Source: Cristatella mucedo (taxonomy: Eukaryota; Bryozoa; Phylactolaemata; Cristatellidae). Taken from it: a stretch of DNA of 64,000 nucleotides. The notes below the pieces were generated by a model. It had not been told where the DNA came from, did no database searches, and saw nothing but the letters and a program-made list of their open reading frames with translations. Shown here one piece after another: positions 1 to 8,197 of the stretch; the first letter of the stretch is position 1; each line of letters opens with the position of its first letter. The stretch lies in contig WPIO01000108.1 in the NCBI GenBank assembly GCA_009760855.2, positions 386,001 to 450,000 on the forward strand. Reading direction: 5' to 3'. A program made the translations under genes and the position numbers.

Positions 1-851
1 TTTTAGTTGTTGCTAAAGAGATTCTTAAGAATCTTGAAGTTATTAGAAAAAGTAGTCAAGCAAGTAAAGAAGGGTATGTGTTTAGTATTATTGGAAATTC
101 TAATCCAATTGGTTTGCATCTTAACAATCCTATTTTATTGAGAAACAAAAACTTAAAAGTTTGCTTTAAGAAGTTTGTTGGAATTAATTCTATAAAAAAT
201 ATTACAACTTCCAATAATACTTTTGTTTATAGAAGTGCAGGTGGTTCTGAACAAACAGTAACTATAGAACCGGGAATTTATACTGTTGATAGTGATGACT
301 TAAACACCGGTATTGTTGATAGGATTAATAATTGTATAACTCAAACAGGATCAACAACTGATAAGTTTGTAGTTGGTGTTGATACAGGTACTGCACACTC
401 ATGGATTACTATGCCCGTTGGATGGAGTTTTATTGCAAGTAAATCTTCTATCTCTAAAGTACTTGGATTTACTAAACCCGCTTATACAACTGATAGCAAG
501 TTTTTAGAGTCATATCCAAATATTACACCGGTTGTTTGTACTCCAAATAAAAAGTTTTATTCAGAGGAACAGGTAAATATTGCTGATGTAAAACTTGTTC
601 TTGTGAATTGTAATTTAGTTGCACCTGGAACTACTTTTATAAATGGAAAAGAAACTCAAGCTCTAAGAAGTTTTGGATTTGATTTTTATCCCTGGGATAC
701 AATGGTTTACGAACCAAGTACACTTGAATACCATAACATTTCTACTGAAAGTATTAGTAATATAAGTGTTGCAATTACTGATCAAAACTTGAATTTGTTA
801 GATTTTGGTGGAGAACAAATTGTAGTTGTTATAGAAATTATAGAAATATAA
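1..851 (+). CDS. penton/minor-capsid-like protein, paralogue 1 (5' partial)
   Basis: The frame is open from position 3, so the gene enters from the left of the window; the GTG at 78 is not a needed start. The protein has the same ground plan as the two downstream paralogues: an N-terminal block around IGLHLNNPILLRNKN, a short PGIY element (residues about 65-70 from the GTG), an LGF motif, a CNLVAPG block, and a C-terminal block with ITDQNLNLLDFGGEQ followed by hydrophobic beta-like sequence. A terminal TDQ-G-x-(I/L)DF-type block is common in minor capsid (penton-like) proteins of polinton-like viruses. It lies at the head of a plus-strand structural cluster, 11 bp before paralogue 2. No lesion is visible in the part seen. 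The virion role is inferred from family pattern and context; the three-copy relationship is seen directly. Confidence 0.62.
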   Translation, partial: LVVAKEILKNLEVIRKSSQASKEGYVFSIIGNSNPIGLHLNNPILLRNKNLKVCFKKFVGINSIKNITTSNNTFVYRSAGGSEQTVTIEPGIYTVDSDDLNTGIVDRINNCITQTGSTTDKFVVGVDTGTAHSWITMPVGWSFIASKSSISKVLGFTKPAYTTDSKFLESYPNITPVVCTPNKKFYSEEQVNIADVKLVLVNCNLVAPGTTFINGKETQALRSFGFDFYPWDTMVYEPSTLEYHNISTESISNISVAITDQNLNLLDFGGEQIVVVIEIIEI

Positions 852-862
852 TATAAGGAAAA

Positions 863-1788
863 ATGACTATAAGACTAACTGGCACATCCTCTTCAGATTA
901 TAAAACGTTATATCCTCCAATTAATTTAGGAGAAAAGTCTGGATATAATGAAGTTGGGTTAAGAAGAGTAGAATTTACATTTACTAATAGAGCAATATCG
1001 AATGTTACTAGAGGTATAAATAATCGACTTTGGTTTAAGTTTTCTATTGGAGATGCGGGTGATGCTACTTACATTGAAGTCGATTTTGGAAAAGAAGCTG
1101 ATGATACTCCTAAAAATTCAGGAACTTACGATACTAACAAGATTGTTCTTGCTTTAAACACAGCATTAGCACTTAAGAAAAAAGAAGGTGCCGCAGTTGC
1201 CATATCAGCTCTATATAATGGAAGAAGTGGGAGTGGAATAAAATTTAGTGTTGATACGGATGATAAGATAGTCATGCAAGTAGCTGGTGATACTGTTGTT
1301 TTTCTTGGATCTAATTCTTTTACCACAAAAAAGATGAATTTTTTAGTATTGGAGATACGCTAGGTTTTAACTCAAATGAGCAAGGTACATTCGATAGGGA
1401 CATGGTTGGAGGAACTCCTTATGAAGCAGTTGAAAAGGCTATGTATTTTGCTGGAACTTATAAAGCGTGGAATAAAATGATTCAACCTGATAATGGTGGT
1501 GTAAAATGGATAAGTGTTGATTGTGACTTAGTCAATCCAGAGCTTAATTATATAGAGAGAAGAAAAGGATTTTTAGATCAATCAAGCTCTTTATACGTCA
1601 TTGATGCTGATGATATTGCTCCTGGAGAAAAAGTTGATTTACATATTCCGAATGTAATGTACTTACCTACAAGGGGTGATATAGAACAACTAAATGGTTA
1701 TAGTATTACATTAAAAGATCAAAATGGAAATAGAGTTAATACAATTACAAATTTTGTATCCACAATAGTTATTAAAAAAGTAAAATAA
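863..1788 (+). pseudogene. penton/minor-capsid-like paralogue 2, -1 frame break at 1327-1333
   Basis: Two adjacent frames make one paralogue. The upstream part starts at the ATG at 863 and runs to a stop at 1361-1363; the downstream part is in the -1 frame and ends at 1788. The N-terminal half carries YPPINLGEKSGYNEVGLRR; the C-terminal half carries DCDLVNPELNYIERRKG, a GEKVDLHIPNVMYLP block and a final LKDQNGN block. The break falls on an A6 run at 1327-1332. In the reading frame this is A-AAA-AAG, the canonical -1 slippery heptamer, so a one-base loss, an assembly error or real frameshifting are all possible. Paralogue 3 is also broken, at a nearby point without a slippery site, which favours decay. 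A minor capsid (penton-like) role is inferred from pattern and from the neighbouring major capsid gene. Confidence 0.65.
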
Positions 1789-1797
1789 GTATAGAAA

Positions 1798-2657
1798 ATG
1801 AAGATTAAATTAACGACAGCTTCTAGCAAGGAATATAAAACCAACTATCCTCCGATAATGCTTGGTCCCAAATCAGGCTATAAAAAAGTTGGGTTAAGAA
1901 GAATAGAATTTACTTATACATATAAATCCATCGTAAAAATTGTTGTACTTGAAAATGATATGCTTTGGTTTAAAAACAATCGTATTAATCCAAACAACTT
2001 TTCTGTTTCAGTTCCTCCAGGTTATTACGATAGTGTTAGGCTTGTAGCAGCATTAAATAAAGCATTAGATAGTTCTGGGGCACTTTACAACCCTTCACGA
2101 AGAGATAGTACTGGAATTGTTTTTAGTGTTGGTGAAGCTGATAAAATAATTATGAGATTCAAGGTGAATATGTTGTTTTACTAGCAAGTGATATATCTGG
2201 TGTTATTCACAACATTGGAGATACACTTGGATTTAATACAAAGGAGCAAGGAACGTATGCTCCTGATTATGATTATGGTGGTGGGATTGAAGAAGATAAA
2301 AAAAATGAAAAATCGCATTACTTTGCAGGGACATACATAGCATGGAATAAAATGACATCTTTTAATAATAATGACGTAAAATGGATAAGTGTCGATTGTG
2401 ACTTAGTCAATCCAGAGCTTAATTATATAGAGAGAAGAAAAGGATTTTTAGATCAATCAAGCTCTTTATATACTATTGACACTAAAGATATTGCACCGGG
2501 AGAAAAAGTTGATTTACATATTCCGAATGTAATGTACTTAGAAACAAGAGGTGATATAGAATCGGTAAGTAGTTTTAAAATTACTTTAACAGATCAGAAT
2601 GGAAATAGACTCAACGCGATTACAGATGTTATTGCTACAATAAAAATTTCAAAGTAA
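1798..2657 (+). pseudogene. penton/minor-capsid-like paralogue 3, frameshift near 2153
   Basis: The first part starts at the ATG at 1798 and stops at 2182-2184. Similarity to paralogue 2 continues in the -1 frame from about 2154 to 2657. No homopolymer or slippery heptamer sits at the break, so a single-base deletion is the simplest reading. The N-terminus (YPPIMLGPKSGYKKVGLRR), the PPGYYD element, the LGF motif and the DCDLVNPELNYIERRKG block all match paralogue 2. Two tracts are almost identical at DNA level to paralogue 2 (about 2,378-2,475 versus 1,503-1,600, and 2,502-2,541 versus 1,626-1,665), pointing to recent duplication or gene conversion. A TATAGA box at 1790-1795 directly precedes the ATG. 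Probable minor capsid/penton role by context. Confidence 0.65.
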
Positions 2658-2665
2658 TATAGAGA

Positions 2666-3244
2666 ATGGGGAGTTATGCAAGGATTGGACACAGAGATAT
2701 TAGATGGAAGTATTATGGCTCTGGAGTTTTGGATAAAGTACTTGATGGCGTTGGAAGAGTAACACCTGTTTTAACTGGCTTAACCGGTCTAAGTATGAAC
2801 ATTGCTAACAAAGGAATTGAGATGCATCAAGCAAGGAAGCTTACTGAACTACAAACAAAGAAAGAAAAGATTGATCAAGAATATGCAAATAAACGTAGAG
2901 ATCTGGATGACAAACTTGAAGAAGAAAAAAGAAAGAAAGAATTAGAATATGAACTTGATAAGCGTAAGAAAGAAGAAGATTATGATAGAAAGATGAAAGA
3001 GATGGATCTTGAGATTAAACGTGCGATGCTTGATAAAATTAAACCAAAAAAAAGTCGTAAAGTAAAAATGGAAGAAGAAGTTGAAGAATATTTAGAATCT
3101 CTTAAAGAGAAAGACCCGAAAACATTTAAGGAAATTGATCGAGTAATAAAAGAAAAAACTGTTACTCCTCCTTCACCTAAGCTTGATGGTTATCGGGGAA
3201 GTATGAGAGAAAAAATTGGAGCTGGCTTATATAGACAAAAGTAA
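2666..3244 (+). CDS. coiled-coil virion-associated protein (unknown)
   Basis: This is a 192-aa protein between the penton-like genes and the major capsid gene. A short N-terminal region with a Gly/Leu-rich stretch (VLTGLTGLSMN, residues about 36-46) leads into a long, highly charged K/E-rich helix (about residues 58-150) with heptad-like spacing, then a Pro-containing linker and a basic C-terminus ending near GAGLYRQK. A TATAGA box (about 2658-2663) lies just before the ATG. Position and composition suggest an internal core or cementing protein. No catalytic motif is visible and I do not recognise a family by sequence. The frame is intact. Confidence 0.6.
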   Translation: MGSYARIGHRDIRWKYYGSGVLDKVLDGVGRVTPVLTGLTGLSMNIANKGIEMHQARKLTELQTKKEKIDQEYANKRRDLDDKLEEEKRKKELEYELDKRKKEEDYDRKMKEMDLEIKRAMLDKIKPKKSRKVKMEEEVEEYLESLKEKDPKTFKEIDRVIKEKTVTPPSPKLDGYRGSMREKIGAGLYRQK

Positions 3245-3274
3245 AAATTTTAGTTTTTTAAATATAGAGAGAGA

Positions 3275-4780
3275 ATGGCGAGTGCACCTATTTATAGTAT
3301 ACTTGAAATTGGATATCCTGAGTTTCCTAATTATAGACTTAAAGACTATCAATTTAGAGAGTTTTATCAAAGTAATGGAAATCAAACGGATGTTGCTGCA
3401 AATAAATTAATCACATTCACCGTTCCTGGTGAACAACAAACCTGTTATGTTCTATCTGATGGTTATGTTTTACTTGAAGGACAATTGCAAGTTCAAACCG
3501 CAGCTAATGGAGCTTTTACAACACCTCCAAGAACTCTTTCTGTTGGTTTAGTTAACAATGCCGGCGCATGGATGTTTAATCAAATGAGAGTTAGACTTGG
3601 AGCTGAGGAAATTGAAAGCTTTACTCTTCCACAAGGTCTTGGAAGTACTTCAACACTAATGGGACTTCTATGTTATCCGAATGACTACAATAGAACTGAA
3701 GATCCTGCGACTGGTTGGAGAAAAGATGAAGCAGCCGGGATTGATGATATGGTTTTAGCTGATTCGTATACAAGCCCAGCTGCTTCTGGAGCGACAGCTT
3801 CAAACATTGGTTTTGTAGTTAGGAGAGGTATCACAAACAACCTTATAGATGAAAATGGAAACTTTAGTATTGCACTTCCTCTTGCTAGAATTTCTGGGTT
3901 TTGTGCTGATATGAATAAGATTCTTTATAATATTCCTTTTACTCTAGAACTGGGAAGAGCGGGTGTGTTTGATAAAGATGCAATTATTACTGGAGCATCT
4001 GGTGCTACAAATGTTCTTAGAACTAAGGGTGTTGATGGTGTAGCTGCAGATGGAACGTGGAATGCTTTTAAAATTGCAATGACGAAGATGCGACTTGTTG
4101 TTCCATGTGTGACACCAAAAGAAAGTATTCAAAGATCACTTACTGATATTTCAAGTGAGAAGGCAAAGAAAATATGGTTGAATTATAGAGTTAGACGTTA
4201 TGAAAATGTTAGTATAACATCTTTTAACCAAGCAATTAAATTCACTAAAACTTTATCAGTCCAAAATAACATTGATAAAGTTAGGTGGTTAATTGTTGCA
4301 GCTCAAAACTTAAATAAGTATGATAGCTACACTGCTAACCCTTGCACATATAACCATTGTGATATTAAGAGTGTAACAGTTCTTGCTAATTGATCAAAAC
4401 AATATCCAGCTATTGCAAGATCATCCGAACCTAAAAAAGGAAAATGTTCTATGGCCTACATGGACTTTACGACTTTCAGAAAGCAATACCTCGGAGTTAA
4501 TGAAGTTACTGAACCAGTTGGAGTAGCTTATCCTGAGTGGTTAACAATGTACCCAATTCACGTCATTGATCTCCAATACAATGATGAACCTCTTAGAGTA
4601 ACTACTAGACTTGATGTCTCTGTTGAGGTTAATAGTATGCTACCTGCTGCTAACACGCCGTCAATACTGCTTCACTACTTGACCATTTGTGAAAATAGTG
4701 CTGAACTAACTTCTAATGGAAGTGGTGCCAATTTCACTTGCAGCAAAGGAAATACGGTTTATGATGGAAAAGATTTTTAA
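3275..4780 (+). pseudogene. major capsid protein, in-frame TGA at 4391-4393
   Basis: Two parts in one frame (3275-4393 and 4394-4780) form a 502-codon gene interrupted by one TGA; no other stop lies between them. The first part ends its second jelly-roll-like section; the second holds a W-(L/M)-T-x-YP-I-HVIDLQ block typical of the C-terminal end of double-jelly-roll major capsid proteins in polintons and adintoviruses. The first part has the expected LPLARISGF and IPFTLELGR blocks. Size and order fit a trimeric capsomer protein. A TATAGA element (about 3265-3270) precedes the ATG. The TGA can be explained by a single point change, so it is most likely a young inactivating mutation. Assignment rests on family pattern and position; a structure-based search would settle it. 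Confidence 0.75.
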
Positions 4781-4801
4781 TAGAATTCAATCTAAAGTAT
4801 A

Positions 4802-5632
4802 ATGCAAAAAACAAGTTTTACTCAGGGGTCAGATGCTTGGAAAAATTCTATGAGACTTAATATTGGTGGGTCAGAAGTTTATTCAGTATTAGGAGATGAT
4901 ATGGTTTTTGGTTCACAAATTGATTGTGATGTAGAATTAATTGCAAATAGAAAACTAAAAAAATATATTGCTAATTCTAAGCCTATGCAATTTCCACAAA
5001 TGCTATTCGGTAAAGTATTTGAACCAATAGCAGCTAAATATTTAGAGATGAAATTGAATAGAAGTATTGAGAATTCAAATGAATGTTTTACTAGTGATGA
5101 GGTTTATAGGTATTCTCCAGATGGAATTATTGATCAAGAAACACTAATAGAAATAAAATGTTTATGGAGTAGAAAGATAGTTAAAGATAATATACTCAAA
5201 CAATACCTTGCACAGTGTTCACTTGGTTTACACGTTTTAAAACTTGGTAGATGCTTTTTTTGTGAGTTTGAAATCTTTGTTCCTGGTTTGAATTGCTGTG
5301 ATATACCTAAAGAATACATTGCGGCTGGAACAGTTAGAGTTCCAACTACTCATGATTTTGATATACCAATAGGTAAACCTCTTTTTATTTTTTTACTTAA
5401 AGATGAGAAGTACTTTGAATTTGAATTTGATATAATATCTAAATATGGGCGTTTTAACAGTAAAAAAACTTTTGGTTATGATATTAAATACTATATAAAA
5501 AAAGTAGAGATACAAGTAGTTAAAGAAGAAGACCCATTTAGATTTGTAGGAATTATTCCAGTGATTAAAGAAGTGTTAAAGAGATCTAAAATATTAATAA
5601 ATGATTATATAGATGAACAAAAAGTTTCATAA
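4802..5632 (+). CDS. YqaJ/lambda-exonuclease-type viral recombinase nuclease
   Basis: The 276-aa protein has the pattern of the YqaJ branch of PD-(D/E)XK nucleases: an N-terminal QGSDAWKNSMRLNIGGSEV block (residues 8-26, in which the Gln, Trp and Arg are family-typical), FGKVFEP with Glu74, SPDG with Asp107, and LIEIKC with Glu117 and Lys119, followed by a QYLAQ helix. These give the E-D-ExK catalytic set. Such enzymes resect DNA 5' to 3' and work with annealing proteins in recombination or end processing in phages and large DNA viruses. It lies between the capsid gene and the first fibre gene, whose start overlaps its last 20 bases. The frame is intact and all key residues are present. Confidence 0.8.
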   Translation: MQKTSFTQGSDAWKNSMRLNIGGSEVYSVLGDDMVFGSQIDCDVELIANRKLKKYIANSKPMQFPQMLFGKVFEPIAAKYLEMKLNRSIENSNECFTSDEVYRYSPDGIIDQETLIEIKCLWSRKIVKDNILKQYLAQCSLGLHVLKLGRCFFCEFEIFVPGLNCCDIPKEYIAAGTVRVPTTHDFDIPIGKPLFIFLLKDEKYFEFEFDIISKYGRFNSKKTFGYDIKYYIKKVEIQVVKEEDPFRFVGIIPVIKEVLKRSKILINDYIDEQKVS

Positions 5633-6470
5633 TGAAGATTATTTTTCGAAGAATAATGGTTTTATTCTTTCAGATTTTGATGCTAGTGGCAATAGGATTA
5701 TTAATTTAGGCGATCCTGTTAATGACTATGTTGCTGTTACAAAAGCTTATGCCGACGCTAACTTTGTTAACTCTGATTTAACACTTAATCTTGGTGGAAA
5801 ACGTATTACAAATCTTGGAGCAGGTGTTAATCCAACTGATGGAATAAATGTTTCACAAGTAAATAATTATGTTAAGAAAACAGGTGATACAATGTTAGGA
5901 GATTTAAACATGAATAGTTTTGCTATAACATCTACTTATTGGAATTCAGGAAATACTAATCCAGTCGTTCTAAACGATGACTTTTGTGTTACTTACGGTG
6001 GAATGAAAAGAGATGTATTACTAAAGAACTATCCTTCAACAACAAATATCAATATGGGTGGGTATTCAATCACTAATGTTTCTGAACCTGTAAATCCTTC
6101 TGACGTTGCAACAAAGAATTATGTTGATAATTCACTTAAAAAAATAACAGAAGTAATAGCAATATCAATGGACCCTAAAGCATTAACTTCAATACTAAAT
6201 CTATCAACACCATATTCATGGACAAATAAAATGAGCCCACCAATAATGATCTTGAATGTTATGGTTGTTGGAGCTTCTAATTGTGTATTTCTAAAACCTA
6301 ATACTGATACATCAGTAGTATCTGGCGATGTAAGGGCTATAAATACTGTTTCAAGGGGTGTTGATTTAAAGTACTATGTATATTTTAGTAGGTTACCCAC
6401 AGAGTATTACTTCATTGATAATACAGGGAAATTAAAGGTAAACCTCTTGGTTAGTTATATACCCTCCTGA
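5613..6470 (+). CDS. phage-tail-fibre-like attachment protein 1
   Basis: The 285-aa product carries repeats that look like bacteriophage long-tail-fibre units: a polar GNRIINLGDPV-type strand followed by a VTKAYADANF-type helix. Clear units occur at residues about 19-51, 58-88, 98-110 and 145-175. The C-terminal about 110 residues are different and could form a knob. This is one of four such genes in the virus (also 9318-10184, 10187-11059 and 11061-12039). The ATG sits inside TATATAGATG within the end of the nuclease gene. It converges with the minus-strand gene at 6432-6890, overlapping by 39 bp. A trimeric fibre role in host attachment is inferred from the repeat type; the frame is intact. 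Confidence 0.7.
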   Translation: MNKKFHNEDYFSKNNGFILSDFDASGNRIINLGDPVNDYVAVTKAYADANFVNSDLTLNLGGKRITNLGAGVNPTDGINVSQVNNYVKKTGDTMLGDLNMNSFAITSTYWNSGNTNPVVLNDDFCVTYGGMKRDVLLKNYPSTTNINMGGYSITNVSEPVNPSDVATKNYVDNSLKKITEVIAISMDPKALTSILNLSTPYSWTNKMSPPIMILNVMVVGASNCVFLKPNTDTSVVSGDVRAINTVSRGVDLKYYVYFSRLPTEYYFIDNTGKLKVNLLVSYIPS

Positions 6471-6890
6471 ATAATATAAATGAGTTATTAAAACTATTAA
6501 CTCTTTTAACTTTGATGCTTTACGTTTACCTTTAACAACAGGAAACAACTTGGAAATGTAAAAGATAGCTTCATGATCTAAACAATGATGCAAAGAAGTA
6601 GAACAACATTGTTTTTTTAAGTGCTTCTTAACCAATGAATATAGTTTAGTCGGTTTTTCTTTTTTATAATAATTAGAATCTATGTTACAGTAAGAGCAGA
6701 TTATACAGTGTTTGTTACGAAAAAGACTAGAATCAAATTCAGTTTCTTTCATATCTTTATAACATATGTAGCAACGTATTTCGTATTCCTGTTTTGGTCT
6801 TTTTCTTTTAGGTTTGCAAAAAGGATGGCCTTCTTCAAGATATTCAAGCACACCAAATGCACATAAGCATGTGTAACAAAATATTTCCAT
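6432..6890 (-). CDS. Cys-rich zinc-binding-like protein (unknown)
   Basis: The 152-aa protein has paired cysteines: CYTCLC at residues 5-10, CYICYKD at about 40-46 and CIICSYC at about 62-68, plus later Cys/His residues (KKQCC, HHCLDH). The spacing CxxC-x(18-21)-CxxC resembles a small zinc ribbon or treble clef. Between the pairs it is lysine-rich. It shares a 9-bp start region with the integrase gene, transcribed the opposite way. Such small zinc proteins in viruses often bind DNA or act as transcription factors, but nothing here proves that. The frame is intact; I do not recognise a named family. Confidence 0.6.
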   Translation of the reverse strand: MEIFCYTCLCAFGVLEYLEEGHPFCKPKRKRPKQEYEIRCYICYKDMKETEFDSSLFRNKHCIICSYCNIDSNYYKKEKPTKLYSLVKKHLKKQCCSTSLHHCLDHEAIFYISKLFPVVKGKRKASKLKELIVLITHLYYSGGYITNQEVYL

Positions 6891-6899
6891 TCTCTATAG
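6891..6899. promoter_or_regulatory. 9-bp bidirectional start region with TATAGA box on each strand
   Basis: Only nine bases (TCTCTATAG) separate the two divergent ATG codons of the Cys-rich gene (minus) and the integrase (plus). Read on the minus strand this gives TATAGAGA-ATG, and on the plus strand CTATAG-ATG. The same box abuts most other start codons in the viral half, so the spacer probably serves both genes, with almost no 5' leader. Confidence 0.5.
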
Positions 6900-7577
6900 A
6901 TGTCGTTTTTAACTCTAAATGAAAGAAAAAAAGAAGGTAAGTTCAATCCTAACCTAGATATAAGTCAAGTATTCAAGCCAAGACCAAAGAACATTCCACA
7001 AGGTTTCTTTAATATTGTTGAGCCTAATGAAAATCATCAAGCAGATATTCTGTATATGCCTAATGACTCTGGGTACAAATATGCTTTGAGTGTCATTGAT
7101 GTCGCTAGTAGATATAAAGAATCAAGACCTCTTAAAACAAAGTCATCTAAAGAAGTAACAAAAGCAATAATAGATATTTTTGCAAAGAGTTTATTGAAGT
7201 GGCCAAAGAAGATAACAGTAGATCCTGGAAGTGAATTTAAAGGAGAATTCATGAAAGAAATGAAAAAACATGAAACACAAATTATTGAAAGTACTAGTAA
7301 AAAGAGTGTTGCATTAGTTGAAAGAATGAATAGAACAGTTGCTGAGAGAGCGTTTATTGCTCAATATGAAAAAGAATTAGAAAGTATTAACAAAGGAGAT
7401 TATACTAGAAATAAAGAGTGGGTTGATAATTTACCAAAGATTATTGAATATCTAAATAATAGTGTTACAAGAATGATTGGTGAAGAACCCGCAAAGGCGA
7501 TAAAAAAAGAAAAGATAAAACTAAAGAAACCAAAATATCATGGTGAAAAGCTATCAGAACTTGGAACAAGATGTTAG
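6900..7577 (+). CDS. retrovirus-type DDE integrase (rve), C-terminal tail lost by frameshift
   Basis: The 225-aa protein has an rve integrase core: HQADILYMP with Asp49, TVDPGSEFKGEF with Asp108, and ALVERMNRT with Glu141, matching the D-D-E catalytic triad of Polinton and retroviral integrases. It would insert linear viral DNA into the host genome by strand transfer. There is no obvious N-terminal HHCC zinc domain. The reading frame ends prematurely at 7575-7577; similarity of composition continues in other frames to about 7,750, so the C-terminal domain has been lost. The core itself is intact. The divergent TATAG box is at the start codon. Integrases of this kind define Polintons and adintoviruses, consistent with the polymerase and capsid found here. 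Confidence 0.85.
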   Translation: MSFLTLNERKKEGKFNPNLDISQVFKPRPKNIPQGFFNIVEPNENHQADILYMPNDSGYKYALSVIDVASRYKESRPLKTKSSKEVTKAIIDIFAKSLLKWPKKITVDPGSEFKGEFMKEMKKHETQIIESTSKKSVALVERMNRTVAERAFIAQYEKELESINKGDYTRNKEWVDNLPKIIEYLNNSVTRMIGEEPAKAIKKEKIKLKKPKYHGEKLSELGTRC

Positions 7578-7749
7578 ATATTTATTAGAACCAGGTGAAG
7601 GAGAAGATGAAAAAAGAAGAAGAGCTACAGATCCAATATGGAGTTTAAAAAACATAATATTGTTAGAATAATGGTATTACAAGAACAACCGGTTAGATAT
7701 TTCTTAAATGATGTTTAGAGAAGTTTTGTTAAAGAGGAGTTACAAGTTG
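7570..7749 (+). pseudogene. broken C-terminal tail of the integrase
   Basis: From about 7570 the +1 frame stays open to a TAA near 7669-7671 and encodes a charged E/R-rich stretch including LEPGEGEDEKRRR and DPIWSL. A further frame change then gives VLQEQP, YFLND and finally SFVKEEL-type sequence up to about 7,740. This is the pattern of a chromo/SH3-like integrase C-terminus hit by at least two indels. It ends where the converging minus-strand gene stops. Confidence 0.5.
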
Positions 7750-8148
7750 TTAGCCAAGATTAATTTCAGATTGAGAATTTCCTAGTACAAGTCCTTCAAA
7801 TTCTTCTTTTGTAACTACATCATCAGATAATGCGTCAGTAATCTTTGAGATAATTTCAGAGTTGGAACTTAAAGCATTTCTTTTACGTTTGTCTATTTCC
7901 GTAAGTACGCCATCAACTGATACAAACATTACGGATAGTGCTGAAAAGAAAGTTACAGCGTGGCTAATAGATGGTAATACTTGAATATAAGTACTTGAAA
8001 CAGTTACTCCTAATGCTATTACTATATTTATAAACTTAAGTACATATCTAACTCTTGTTAATCTTATTAGGCATGATCTAATTTTTGTATTAAATTGAAC
8101 AGTCTCTTCATATTTCTTAAGGGCAAAGTCTTTTCTTAAATCTACCAT
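7750..8148 (-). CDS. small membrane protein with two predicted TM segments (unknown)
   Basis: The 132-aa protein has a basic N-terminus, then two hydrophobic segments at about residues 37-55 (VLKFINIVIALGVTVSST) and 60-80 (ISHAVTFFSALSVMFVSVD). A charged C-terminal tail follows with a KRKRNALSS stretch and DDVVTKEEFEGLV. This is consistent with a hairpin membrane protein. A TATAGA box (read on the minus strand, just upstream of the ATG) is present. It is transcribed with the larger membrane protein upstream at 8198-9298, 49 bp apart. Family not recognised. Confidence 0.6.
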   Translation of the reverse strand: MVDLRKDFALKKYEETVQFNTKIRSCLIRLTRVRYVLKFINIVIALGVTVSSTYIQVLPSISHAVTFFSALSVMFVSVDGVLTEIDKRKRNALSSNSEIISKITDALSDDVVTKEEFEGLVLGNSQSEINLG

Positions 8149-8197
8149 TTTTCTATATTAATAATCAAATTCTTCAGGAATATATTTTGATTTTCTA

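Noticed and set aside
78-851. GTG at 78 as start of the first penton-like gene
   Set aside because: The frame is open to the left window edge, and eukaryotic viral genes rarely start with GTG; the gene is simply cut by the window.
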